From NCBI GenBank assembly GCA_949825025.1, contig OX463781.1, positions 46,822,317 through 46,886,316 of the forward strand: a DNA stretch of 64,000 bases, written 5' to 3'. The notes under the pieces are model-generated. The model ran no database searches, was not told the origin of the DNA, and was given only the letters and a program-made list of their open reading frames with translations. Positions 12,601-25,930 of the stretch are shown here, in pieces (position 1 is the first letter of the stretch; each line of letters begins with the position of its first letter). The position numbers were made by a program, and so were the translations under genes. Origin of the DNA: Siphlonurus alternatus. Lineage: Eukaryota > Arthropoda > Insecta > Ephemeroptera > Siphlonuridae.

Positions 12601-14059
12601 AATTCTTTTGGGATCTTGTTAACACTTTTCAACAGTCTGATGTTTTTTTTTTATCAAAAATTTTAAGATATTGATTGAAGCAATAAACCGGATCTATATC
12701 ATTAAAATTAGATTGAAATGAATTATTTTTTATATAAAAAATCAATCTATAATATTCTATTTACAATAACAATTTACTTAATTTTATAATAATAATGTGT
12801 ATAAAAATTCTTATTGTAGTTTTAATATAATAAGAAATTATTGGAATTAAAATATACAATTTTAATGTACACACCACGATAAAATTGTGAGCATAAGAAA
12901 CTAAGTTTTCTCCCGTTATTTTTGGTAAACTTTTTATACGTGCATAGTATAATATATAGTATTAACTTAGGATGTGGTTGTTTATGTATAGTATCTATTC
13001 ATTTTGATACGAATAATATAGACCCACCTGAACCAAATTTTCATACTGTTTAGTCAACTAACTAAACTTTTATTTAAAAAAAGCCATGCAGATTTATAAA
13101 ACGCTCATTTTTTTTTATTGCTTCTTTCGTTTATTTTCGAAATACAGGTCTGATGTATATTCATAATTACAAAATAGTTCAAGAACTTAGATGAGCCTTC
13201 TGTGAACATTCTTGTTTGGATTGTTAAGGACCGACCTCTGTATTCCTCCAAGACATTGTCTCGCCTCATAAGGTACACCATGTGGAGAACCTGGAGAACA
13301 ACATTTTCTCTAAGGTGTTAGCGAAGGTTGTCGCGATCGGTTAGCGCGGCGGCCGAGAGAACTAACCTTCCACGTCCTACCCCTTCGTCGCATCTCACCG
13401 AGTCACTCGTACGGAAAAACTCTTAATCGCTTTAGCTTAAAAAAAATAAAAATATGGCTTTCATGTATGTAAAACTATTGAAGGTAAGGTATGATACATG
13501 CCTTTTATATATTTATACTGCATGTATTTTTTTGTATCATATAAGAAGTACTGAGAGATTTCATGATGTGATTATGTTCTTTGTATTTAAAATAATTATA
13601 AGATGAATAAAATTATTATAAATATACACAGCTAGAATGACACATCAATGACGAAAATATAATGTTATAAAATACCTTAATCAAGCAAAATCGTTATCAA
13701 AATCCAGTCAAAAATTTTTATAACTGCAGTCTGTGATCGTTATTACAAATTACTACATTTAGGATCTTTTGTTATCATATTTTCAGAAGTATAACGATAC
13801 GTTTAAGTTATTGCCAAGAAGTGGCCTCTTTTCTTCTTCAGCCATATGGTCCACGAGATCCTTATATAGATGGTCCACCTACATGATGAAAACTCTTTTA
13901 CCAAGAACTGACAAATTCATAATAAAATTCACAATTCACCTAACAAGCGATGGAAACTGTAATAAATTTGAGCTTTGTTATGAATATAAGATCATATATA
14001 TTTACTTCAACTGTTATTTATATAAAAAATTATCGCTAAATTTTAAATAAAAATGCTAT
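12600..14059. other. Non-coding DNA with a GC-rich island at 13200-13435
   Basis: Mostly AT-rich. The island at about 13200-13435 has GTCGCGATCGG and GCGCGGCGGCCGAGAG and no convincing frame; it is a candidate conserved element only. Confidence 0.4.
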
Positions 14060-14067
14060 ATTGTATG

Positions 14068-14226
14068 CAGGCGCGGATCCAGAAAAAAAATTCGGGAGGG
14101 GCTGCCTCCATAAGGCCAATGTTAAAAAAAAATTGGGAGTGGGGGAAATGCCTATATTGCCCATGTTAAATTCAAAATTTCGGGGGGGCTGCAGTCCCCC
14201 CAGCCCACCCCCTGGATCCGCGCCTG
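14068..14226. mobile_element. hAT-type MITE with 8-bp target duplication (copy 1)
   Basis: Perfect 15-base terminal inverted repeats CAGGCGCGGATCCAG and CTGGATCCGCGCCTG enclose 159 bases. An exact 8-base direct repeat ATTGTATG flanks the element (14060-14067 and 14227-14234). An 8-bp duplication plus a CAGGCGCGGATCCAG terminus fits the hAT superfamily. The interior is G/C-run rich; the short ORFs on both strands with GADPG-type peptides are translations of the ends. Confidence 0.92.
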
Positions 14227-14339
14227 ATTGTATGCAAAACCTCCTCATGAAAAACTACATTCAATTTTGATCAATTTATGGATTACCAATATATGTACAG
14301 TATTTTATAATCATAAAACAAATTACCTGAAGTATTTCA

Positions 14340-14545
14340 AACGGGATTTTACGTATTCGATGTAATTTTTGAGTTATGAATTTTTAATGTTGACTAATTG
14401 AATTTGGAAGTTCCATTTCTCCATGCATGTTAAATTATAGTCAATTTTAAAAATTCATAACTCGAAAACTTGATCTAATTTGAATACTTGATATTTTAGC
14501 TAACTGATAGAAGATGTAGAGGAGAACATTTTTTAAGATATATTT
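14340..14545. mobile_element. Decayed T1 MITE fragment
   Basis: It shares the palindromic core of the copies at 2400 and 34224: GAGTTATGAATTTTTAATG, GGAAGTTCCATTTCTCC, its inverse CATAACTCGAAAAC, and GATAGAAGATGTAGAGGAGA. The TTAA termini are missing or too diverged to place. Confidence 0.7.
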
Positions 14546-14736
14546 AATAATTCTCATGTGTGGAAATATTTTTAACATAAATAAAATAAAATAAACAATG
14601 AACATTGATGTGAACTTGTTTATGTGAGAGATGGTAAATTTACTAAATTTTCATATAAAACACTCCCCATCACAAGCTAGATGAAGGACTTGCTGATCTC
14701 GACGAATTTCCTCTTGTGAAGCTGCTGGATTCTCAC

Positions 14737-14886
14737 CTCACGCACCTCTAGTATAGAGAAGTCAGGTGACACCCGATATCGTTCTCGCGTGAGAGAGCGG
14801 CGGTGACGCGCCCACTGGAGCGCGAGAGCCCCAGCTGCGCCAACAGTAGCCGAGATTGCCCTCATGAGCTTCCATGTAACTTGCTG
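14737..14886 (-). CDS. Candidate internal exon (phase 0/0), minus strand, unrecognised product
   Basis: On the minus strand, acceptor ACAATTTTTTAG precedes CAGCAAGTTACATGG, and donor GTGCGTGAG precedes gtgagaatcc at 14736-14735. The open frame between them is 150 bases, exactly 50 codons in phase 0 at both ends. An in-frame TAG sits in the acceptor itself, so the frame cannot extend upstream without splicing. The peptide starts QQVTWKLMRAISATVGAAG, continues ALALQWARHRRSLTRERYR and ends VSPDFSILEVRE: a short hydrophobic, Ala/Gly-rich stretch, then a basic patch. It could be the end of a membrane segment with a cytoplasmic stop-transfer, but the hydrophobic run is short. The phase matches the exon at 89-316, about 14.4 kb downstream on the same strand, so they may be consecutive exons. 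A chance exon in a GC-rich island is the alternative. Confidence 0.45.
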
Positions 14887-15190
14887 CTAAAAAATTGTTA
14901 ATTGTTCGAAGAAATTAATGACAAAAAAAATTATATATAAAAAAACTGCCTCTTCAAGTACAGTACATACATGAATATATATTGTTACAAGAAAATTATG
15001 CAATTTGAATATAATAATTATTTAGAAATACAACTTTCTACATAAAAAATGTCAATGCATGTTGATGGTGTAAACAATATCGTATTTCAAATGTTCTGCG
15101 GGAGATATGAACTCGTTCAAACTCTCTTCACATTTATAAGATAAAACCTATGAATTTTTAATAAACAACGATGGAAATCATCTGTACATC

Positions 15191-15569
15191 TCTGGACACA
15201 AGAAATGTTACCCCTGCTCTGCTTGTAAGCAATGCCATGCACTGTATAGTGGCGTGGTGAATTACGGTTTTTGTGATTTTGGCTGTAGGTGGATTTTCAT
15301 GAGCGACAACGGCAATGATACACGATTTTACAAGCTGTAAAATCCTATATGTTATATGCTGCGAGCTAATTCGCCAAATTTCACGTTAATTACGATGCTC
15401 TTTTTTATTTTAATTATCAAATATGGATGTTACAGCCAGTGCGCATTATTTGCGTCGCAAGCTAGATATCATGAAAATCCACCTTACCTTCCCCAAAATT
15501 ACAAATCTGCATCTCTTTATCTCTGCAGCTCTAGCAAATGAGGCAGGAGTAAAGTTCGTGTTTTCCAGA
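15191..15569. mobile_element. Inverted-repeat element (family T3, copy 1, complete)
   Basis: TCTGGACACAAGAAATGTTA and following CCCCTGC at the left are inverse-related to GCAGGAGTAAAGTTCGTG and following TTTTCCAGA at the right. A subterminal pair GGTGGATTTTCATGA (near 15290) and TCATGAAAATCCACC (near 15470) is an exact inverse. Internal sequence AAATCTGCATCTCTTT recurs in the partial copy at 58240-58405, and the left half recurs at 55695-55850. No transposase. Confidence 0.7.
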
Positions 15570-15574
15570 CGTGC

Positions 15575-15830
15575 CAACACGAATGTGCAATGTTGACAAC
15601 TACGTATCGATCACTAATTATCACGCAGTCGTCGTCACCTGACGACAACCCTCAAGACTTAGCTCGCGTGGCTGAGCTCGCTGTTAAGTGCGGATTAAAC
15701 CACCGTGAGAAGGACTTTGAGAAGCCGCTAAGCCCTCGACTTCAAAAAGCGCACCGCCAGCTTAGCTCGCCGTCTACCTCAAGGTCCTGTGTTTGGTCCA
15801 CGTGAGAGTTATTTCGTTCGTGAAATATGA
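15575..15830. promoter_or_regulatory. GC-richer island, candidate regulatory element
   Basis: About 250 bases with balanced composition directly after a transposon copy. A 71-codon + strand frame (15590-15805) spans it and is followed by CACGTGAGAG, but it has no credible acceptor and no recognisable domain. I treat it as a candidate conserved non-coding element; an exon cannot be ruled out. Confidence 0.3.
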
Positions 15831-16949
15831 TCTCTGGTAATATTTTCTGAATACTAGCAAGGCCCAAATCAGCAAGCAGGTGAATTTGAAACATTATTGG
15901 CGTAAATAGATAAAATAAAGGGTTAAAAAGGGGTCAAGTCACACTCTTTATATTTTTGAACTAATTTCAGAGGTATACAACTCGATCTTTTTCTGTAAAG
16001 TATTTAAACGCATGCAAAGTTAAATCTATGCCACCGTATACAGTTTAACCTTTATTTTGATGGATAGGCCTATATAAATGTGCACATTTTTTATTTTAAT
16101 ATTTCTATTACATATTCATAATAAAATATTTTATTACTGAATTTTAAATATTATATTATTATAAAACCAAGTACAAAATTTACAGTTTATAAAACATTTT
16201 TAGTACACAATAGTTCATATAAAAAATAAATATTTATGAAATAAATTTATTATAAATTTAAATATTATACCATAACAAAATTCATTATATTTTACTATAT
16301 CATTTTTGTTAACATAAACCATATAAAGTTAGAGTTCATTAAATTTATTTTAAAATCACATTACTCTAATATAATTACTAATTACATTTGACTTATGTAG
16401 GTATTGTTCTTATATTAATTCTGCCGGCTAATCGGCCATGCTGGGGGCCTAATCTCACCCGCCCTAGGCCAGCACGGTCCTAATTCCACACGGCGGCTGC
16501 ACGGACCAAACAGTCAGGTGTCTTCGTGCACCTGCGTGGCTGCTGGGGTGGAGGATATGGCCTTTATAATGCAATGATGGTCGTAATCCTTATAATATTA
16601 CAAATTTTAAGTCTTTCTTTCCGGTGCGGTTAATTGTTAAACAAATATTTATTGTAAATAAGTTGTAATGTTGTTATTGAAATGTAATAATTGTTTAGAA
16701 GTTAGAAGAAAGTTTAATGTATTCTGACTTGTTAATTTATGAGAGAAATAAAATAAATACTAGTTTAATTTTTTAATGCATTCTTTGAAATTACCAAAAA
16801 AAGTAGCAAAAGGAGGAACTTTGAAACTCATCTCGATTACATTGGCTTCTTCTTCTTCTTCTTACAATTGTTGGAAGGAGCCTAAACGGCTATAATTCCA
16901 CGTACTGAGTAACTTGGATCAATTGTATAGTTGAACTGTTTTTTGCAGG
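15831..16949. other. AT-rich DNA with a GC island at 16425-16565
   Basis: No gene. The island contains GCCGGCTAATCGGCC (homeodomain-like TAATC core), GGGGGCCTAATC and several GC boxes, and ends GTGGAGGATATGGCC. A short (TTC)n run is at about 16848-16862. Confidence 0.4.
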
Positions 16950-17330
16950 GTCTTGTAAAGGATAATGGACGAACAATGGATAGGATGATTATGGAATGTG
17001 GGATGCAAGGTGATGATGGAAGTGGTACCTATATGCCCACCACGTGTTACCGTGGGTGAACCAAAACCACACAAGGAATTGGTTGGATTTTAGGACATTG
17101 GGTTGACGGTGTGGTGTGGGGTGCAATAATGTAGGTTGATGATGCAGGCGACAACATGCAAGGAATGGCAGGAATTTGAAAGATTCTCAACGTGTCGACT
17201 CCTGTGGGCCGACCGAAGAGCAGGGTCAAAGTAGGATTATGTGGATGCGGTGAGGCGAGATGATGATTATGAATCAAATTGACTGGGGATAGGAGTATAG
17301 AAATCAAGACGATTAATATATAGAATAGGA
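16950..17330 (+). repeat. Dispersed repeat family R1, copy 1
   Basis: Shared with 38985-39240: AGGYGACAACATG, then ATTCTCAACGTGT, then CCTGTGGGCCGACCG (diverged in the other copy to CTTGTAGGTCAACCG), then AGCARGGTCAAAGTA, in the same order and orientation. G/T-rich on this strand, with no ends or ORF that identify the class; the order would suit an LTR or retrotransposon fragment. Confidence 0.5.
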
Positions 17331-19865
<2,535 letters not shown>

Positions 19866-19869
19866 TTTA

Positions 19870-20200
19870 ATTGCAGTGGGTGACACGAAAGATCTAAGTA
19901 CGATCTCGACAGATGGGAGGCTGATTAGCGAGCTGGCATTAGGACTGACTGCACGTCATAGTGCGGGCGGTTGTTGACAGTCAGCAGCGTGACATGGGGC
20001 GGGTCACAGTTGAGTACTGTAGATATGGGAGGTAGCTCAGTGACCGATAATACGTACGTGTCTTTTGTACAGTTCATGAAGTACCCGAAAACAGTGATGA
20101 AAATTAGTCATGCTATTAAATTGAAAACGATTGACCTTGACCTAGTGACCTTGAGTTTGGGAGAATCTGACCTTGGGAGTGGGACTCGATGGAGACTTTT
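19870..20200. promoter_or_regulatory. GC-richer island with three FTZ-F1/ERR-type half sites
   Basis: At 20132-20175 TGACCTTGA occurs at 20132 and 20146 and TGACCTTGG at 20167-20175. On the minus strand these read TCAAGGTCA and CCAAGGTCA, the monomer site of FTZ-F1 and ERR-class nuclear receptors. The first is followed directly by CCT, making a direct repeat of TGACCT. Left of them, 19870-20060 carries GCTGATTAGCGAG and GCGTGACATGGGGCGGG. The overlapping 92-codon frame has no splice support. Confidence 0.45.
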
Positions 20201-21437
20201 TACTTATCAGTGGATTTGTTACGAATTGATAACGTTGGTCAATCTTTAGCACTCGTAGTGACCAAAGATAGCAGTATTTAGGGACCTCCCCCCCCCCGTC
20301 TCTTGAGAACGTCTCATGATTGACTTCGGTGTCTGTTGACGAGTAGATCTCCGTGGCTTGCTGCTCTTTTTAATATGAGAATTATGAAAATCAATATAGA
20401 ATGAGTTAAAAAATATATTGTAATTTAATGTTTGAAATAATTTTGAAAGTGTTTACTTTGGAAGTTTTCAAAAGCAATTATTGTAGACCAAGTGGGCGGA
20501 AATGCTTGGAATAAAAATATAAAGATAAATTATAAGTATTTTCTGATTATCTTAAATAAAAGTCTATGGAGGTTGTATTGATTTTTTGTATTACATCTAT
20601 TTTAAGTATTTTACTACCCATTATGTTTTATAATATATTAATTTTAGAATTTAGACTAAGGCTGCATAATTATGCATTTCTATAGCAAATTAACTAAAAT
20701 TAATAAACTCTAAACCAAAGATACATAATATTATACAGTATATTTTATTAATAATTCGTAAACATACTTATGTGTGTATAAAAAAATGACAACTGTTCAA
20801 ATTAATTTCACTCTCTCTTTACATATATAATTATAAAACTTTTAATGCTAATTAATACCATAAACAATTTGTACGGAAAAATTAAAAAAAGGCCATTAAG
20901 AAAATCTTCACCATGCAGAGACGTGCTGAATGGGGCAGGTGGCGCAAAAGGTGTGACCCAATTCCAACGTTTTTTGTCATGTTGTGTCATACTTTCATTA
21001 AAAAAACACTAAAACAATTCTGGTCTTCAAATACTCTTAATTGTCATATTTTTTAATTGAATTAATTTCTTCAAACACACCTGTGATGGTCTATGCATGG
21101 GATATCTACAATGATAAATACAGAATCATTGATTGAATTTAGTTTGTGGTGAATATAAGCCATTGTATGAAATATTACAAAAGTTTAAATCTCCCAATCG
21201 ACTGTTATAATTCTGGAAACACACAATGCTTAGAATTTCAAGCCCCCTTCTCCCCCCCCCCTCGCCCTTTTCTATAAAATTATACCCTGAAATTATTTTT
21301 TTCTTATCACTCAAATGAACTGTGTAATATTATAAATTTTGCACAAATTGCATGATAATTGAAGTGTGCAATTAAGAATATTGAAATATTTGATTCATTC
21401 AATTTAATTGAGAAAAGTATTGCCTTCTGATGCGATA
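20201..21437. other. AT-rich non-coding DNA, no gene seen
   Basis: A C8 run at about 20288 and a similar run near 21252 are the only notable features. Confidence 0.55.
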
Positions 21438-21445
21438 TTGTGTTG

Positions 21446-21617
21446 GGGGCGCGGATCCAGAGGATGGCTAGAGAGGCCGCCCCCTACCCCATGAAATTTT
21501 GGATTTAACATGGGCAATATAGGCATTTCCTGCCCTCCAAATTTTTTTTATTAACATTGGGTTTGTGAGGCCAGACCCCCCCCCCCCCCCTGAAATTTTG
21601 TTCTGGATTCGCGCTTG
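21446..21617. mobile_element. hAT-type MITE (copy 2, opposite orientation)
   Basis: The terminal repeats GGGCGCGGATCCAG and CTGGATTCGCGC match the copy at 14068 with a few changes. The internal AACATGGGCAATATAGGCAT is the inverse of the internal segment of that copy. Flanking octamers TTGTGTTG (21438-21445) and TTATGTTG (21618-21625) agree at 7 of 8 positions, a slightly mutated target duplication. Confidence 0.88.
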
Positions 21618-21845
21618 TTATGTTGTACCTCCGCACGTGCGTCCCTGGCTGCGACTCAACTCTGGCGCAGATATGGGGGACCCTGATGAGGATTATCCTC
21701 GTGACGCTGGCCGGTGCAGCTGCCGGACCTCATTGCATCACCATCACGTGGCCCATCTGCAGTCACAAGCAGTCTTCTTCAGTCACCATGGAGCAGCGAG
21801 GGAAGCGAGCAGACGGTAGGTGGAGACCATCAAATTGTGATATCT
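21618..21845 (+). other. GC-rich segment with overlapping open frames, possible exon
   Basis: Two frames are open across about 200 bases and both reach AGACG followed by gtaggtgg, a plausible donor at about 21817. One frame contains MRIILVTLAGAAAG, which would look like a short signal peptide followed by PHCITITWPIC; the other is histidine-rich (SLHHHHVAHLQ). The stretch starts exactly at the target duplication of the neighbouring MITE, so part may be old repeat. No family recognised and no acceptor seen. Confidence 0.25.
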
Positions 21846-21846
21846 C

Positions 21847-22040
21847 GTCCGCAATAATGAGCTATCTGCTGACCAAGATTTCTATGTAATAATGAGCTGT
21901 CTGCTATTTCATGTGAGCGCAATTACGAGCTCTAAATAGGTATAAAATAAAGCTCATATTGCGCTCATCTGCATGAAATAGCAGACAGCTCATTATTGCA
22001 ATGAGATCGTGGTATAGGCAGATAGCTCATTATTGCGGAC
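21847..22040. mobile_element. Near-perfect 194-bp palindrome (MITE-like)
   Basis: GTCCGCAATAATGAGCTATC at the left is the inverse of GATAGCTCATTATTGCGGAC at the right. An inner pair, TAATGAGCTGTCTGCTATTT and its inverse, gives each arm a direct repeat of AATAATGAGCT. The loop is about 20 bases around 21940. No coding capacity; transposon class unknown. Confidence 0.8.
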
Positions 22041-22059
22041 ATGGAACGATATATTGTTA

Positions 22060-22200
22060 TGTGTGATGAGAACTTTTTGTATATGTTGACGTCACAGCGC
22101 TTTGCAGCAAGATTTCAAAAAATCTGAAAAAAAAAACAAAAAAAAAACATAACATAACTCGAGGTCCTCGAAATATGAAGTAAAAAAATTAATGAAAGTT
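22060..22200 (+). repeat. CRE-foldback family R2, partial copy
   Basis: TTGACGTCACAGCGCTTTGC, then AGCAAGATTTCAAAAAATCT, then a run of A, then TCGAGGTCCTCGAAATA match the order seen at 51488-51600. The core TGACGTCACAGCG also matches 43367 and 51488. Confidence 0.65.
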
Positions 22201-24940
22201 GTCCATTTCTTGGTGTGGTACGTTTACAGTACACCTTAATTATTATTGGGGTATTTTTTTTCATGATCACAAATACAATAATATATATAACATTGAATAT
22301 TTATAGTAAAATATTAAAGAAAATAAGAGCCCATCATGGGGCAAATGAAAAAGGTTGCTGAGCAGTTCATTCACACCTGTGTTCATTCACGCTAAATTTA
22401 TAATTTATTTTCATTAAGTTGCAAAGTTTTTATTTGACTCTAATTTTGTCAAATTGCTGAATTTTATACGTAAATTAGTATTAGTCAATTAGTCATTGTT
22501 GAAATTTCTAGCAAACAACTAGTACCAACTTCTTATATATTATATAATTATATTCTCTCTCTCTAAGTCTATACAGTTCCCCCAACATATTTAAGATGAT
22601 CATAAATTCATTATATTATTTTGTATTGATGATGAAACAATATAATTACACTAAAGATAGATATAGGATATAGGTAAATGCACAAGTTGGTTATTGCATC
22701 CAGCACGGCTTTTCGTTGTTTGTAGCATGTTAATTGGCTTCTTTTGTTTGTCATTAATTGGTTCTGTTTATAATACGTGCATAGCTAACGAGCTATAGTT
22801 AGAAATATGGAGTGAGATTATGATTAATTAATCGAATATGCATCATTAATTAATAAAATACAACCTTCACAACAATATTTATATACTGATTAGTATATTA
22901 ATTAATTGTTTTCAAAACGTCATATATGATGTAAAATAAATTTTAACACCATCATGGTCTATTGCATTTGATAATTTTTTGTTAAATAATTTCAAGTAAT
23001 TTCAAAAATTATAACTTTAACAATAAATTTAAAAACATGTAGTATAAATTATCTCATACAACATACCACCAATGCTTTGAACTGTGACTATCATAAGAAA
23101 ACACATGTGACATAAAATATATTTATATCGTTTTTACACATTGGAACCATTAAATTGATAAGAAAAAAAAATAAAATATTTAAAGTAGTATAAAAAATGT
23201 TGAATTTGTACAAAGGTGCGAAGTAAGTGGGGCAATGAGGCGATACCAAACATTACTTATGATCGAGGGCCGTGGTGGTAGCGCGCTGCACGCACGTTCG
23301 CTGCTGCCGACACAGAAAGCCACTTTATATGCACGGGGTAAGGACACAGGTAACTCTGTGAGAATTCTTGGTGCCGATGTGACACACCGGTATTAGAACT
23401 ATTAGATAAAGTCGCAGAACTTTTCTGAAAGATTCTCTTTACAGTATTTTAAAATTCTTGTATCTAAATAGTTACAAAATAATTGATCCAGTAAACTTAT
23501 AGTTCTCAATTTAGATCAATAGTACTGTAATGTCAACCCCATCATGTACTCTGCATCTGTACTAGCCATCCCGGAGACACCTCACAATTCGCAAATACTC
23601 ACGTACCCCTCTAAAAATGTCTTCAAAATTGGTGGCACTCCATGCATGTATTTGAGATAAAAACTCTTTTAGGGTGGCTACACTGACTTGGGAACAAATT
23701 ATCTTTCCTAAACCTGCAAATATTCTCCTAACTATTTACTGTCAAGTGTCAACAAAAATCGGCTACAAGTGTACAGTTCGTTCTTTTGAAAATTTTACCT
23801 CGATGGTCCTACTGTAAGCATTAGTAAAAGCCAGAGAGAGGACATGGAATGTGACTCGAGAAAGACCAGTGGAGTGACAGTGACGAAGAAAAGAATCGAA
23901 AGAATAATAACTTAATTTTATATAGAGCCCTAATTGGGTACTTCTACTTACTCACTGAATGTGAGTTTAAAACCCCGAATTTTCAGAAACTATAACTTGA
24001 GCATTTTGTGTGCTCTTCTGGAACGGGAGAAGTCATGACCTTGTAATCCATCCTGGCATTTGCCTGTGACTGAGGGAAATGTGGAAACTTCAGTCAGAAT
24101 GGATGCTATAATACAGCTTTTGTCAATGGATCGGAAGTACAATGCTCCAAAGTTAGGGGAACCATCATGGTTTAAAAGCTGAATTATTTATGGGAAACGT
24201 AATTTTTTAAATGTTCACTAATGTAATTACTAACCCCACTTGGCGTTGTTTGACATCGGTGATCTGACGAAATTTGGTCAAACGCACTGCGCCATACCTT
24301 CCAATTGATTTTTGAAGTGTGGAATTTTCTACTGATGAAAGTGTACGCACCAAGCTACCTGGCCCTCTAGCTCCCTTGCTCGCCACCCTACATCTCACTT
24401 TGCAGGCTATCTGAGTGCACCTTCCATGCCCTGATTTATCGCCTGCAGTCGCCAGGTATCAGAGATTTATACCAGACACTTCAACCTTATAATTATTACT
24501 CTGCTTATGTTATTATATGACGGTACATGATCTACAAAAAAAAAATATATATTTTAATTTTTTTTTCTTCATAATCAAGTAAATTATGTGTTAAATTACA
24601 GAAATAAGTATATTAAGAATTGTATAAATTAACATATATAATATAATAGAAATTAAAGTTTTGATTTATTAATTATAATAAAGATTTAATATAATGATTT
24701 ACTATTTTTTAAAAGTAAAATTATAATAAATTAAAATTTTATTAATGTGGTGATTGAAAATTATCAATTTAAATTTCACTGATTATCAAATTTAGTATCA
24801 TTAATATTCGATATATATGTAAATTGTTATTTTTTAAAAAAAGATTTTATGATGAATATTAAAATTTTAACGACATTTTTTTTTTTTTTTTTTTATCAAA
24901 GCACCAGCATCACATAATATATTAAGATGGACGTGTGAAG
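22201..24940. other. Non-coding DNA with diffuse repeat relics
   Basis: Mostly AT-rich to 23200. A patch at 23220-23400 contains GGTGGTAGCGCGCTGCACGC, reminiscent of a tRNA-like SINE head but without a B box. A segment near 24040-24100 (GAAATGTGGAAACTTCAGTC, then AGAATGGATGC) resembles the minus strand of 29940-30180. A 63-codon minus frame (24207-24398) has only weak splice signals. No gene called. Confidence 0.4.
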
Positions 24941-24949
24941 GTGCGGAGG

Positions 24950-25260
24950 ATAAAAAAAAGCTCACGGCAATGATTCGATGAGCTTGGGTCGGTCGGTGCT
25001 TGTAATTAGCGTGAGTTAAGGCTCGGGCCTATAACTCACGCGGCGTTTGAAATGGGCAGCCACAGAGAAAGGTCCGTAATTATCGGTGAGGCATGACATC
25101 TCGAGACGTCTTCATTAACTCGCCGCTCCATTAAGCCACAAACTCACTCAAGAAAGGCGTCAAAAGGGCGTTACTTAGCCCCAAGGAAGCACCTTGATCA
25201 CCTATCCAGCAGGCGGGTTATCTTTACTGAACTTTTCTAATGCCCACGCACGTCCGGGAT
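24950..25260. promoter_or_regulatory. Candidate conserved regulatory element (about 300 bp)
   Basis: A sharply bounded GC-balanced block after a poly(T) run. It contains GTAATTAGCG and CGTAATTATCGG (homeodomain TAATTA cores), an inverse pair GCGTGAGTTA and TAACTCACGC separated by about 16 bases, CATTAACTCGCC, CCATTAAGCC and CCTTGATCACC. Site density and the lack of an open frame argue for an enhancer-like element. Confidence 0.45.
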
Positions 25261-25809
25261 TTGAACACGCATGCTTCATATATAGGAGCGTCCAGTCCTT
25301 TTGTCCACATATCTTTGTTGAATTGTTGTCTGCAATATATTGTACTTAGGTTTGGCTCACATGAAATAAATTGTGTACCATACTTTACGCCTCTAAATAT
25401 ATATATATTTGTGTATAAACAATTGAACTAATTTAATTAATTCAACAGTTAAATTGATTTAAAGTGAGGTACGCCCGTGGAGCAAAAGCTTTAACAGGCA
25501 TGCATTTTATTTTTAAATTTTATTATCTCTTTTATGGGCACAAAATATACATATATTAACATATACCTTGTGTATAACTTGTTGATTCGAATAGTAGAAT
25601 GGGTGACTTTTTAAACTCTCCTTAGCTGCCTGCTCTGTTTGTTTTTTATTGTATTATAGTACCATTACTATCATTTGAATGTCGGATTATTATTATTATG
25701 ACGTTCCCGCTGTCTTTAGTTGTACTGACTTGCATGCAGGCATGATGACCCGCATGACCCAGACAAAATTTCAGCCAAAGTAACAAAACAGAAAAAGAAT
25801 CGTGGAAAT

Positions 25810-25930
25810 GTCTAAAATAACTTATGCATGTTAAATCTAAAATTTTGAGGAGGCCTTCAGCCCCCCTTGCTAACGTGATTCTAGTCTAGAATCACGTTAG
25901 CAAGGGGGGCAATTCTAGTCAGAAAACACA
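25810..25930. repeat. hAT-MITE relic with a perfect 51-base hairpin
   Basis: CATGTTAAATCTAAAATTTT followed by GAGGAGGCCTTCAG resembles the interior of the MITE at 14068. It runs into a perfect inverted repeat at 25860-25910: 24-base arms (GCCCCCCTTGCTAACGTGAT, TCTA and the inverse) around the loop GTC. The exactness of the hairpin against the decayed flank suggests a recent snap-back duplication. Confidence 0.75.

Noticed and set aside
14036..14270. Glycine/proline-rich frames on both strands
   Set aside because: They coincide with the hAT MITE and its target duplication.
24207..24398. 63-codon minus-strand frame as an exon
   Set aside because: No polypyrimidine tract before any acceptor, and only a weak GTTAGT donor.
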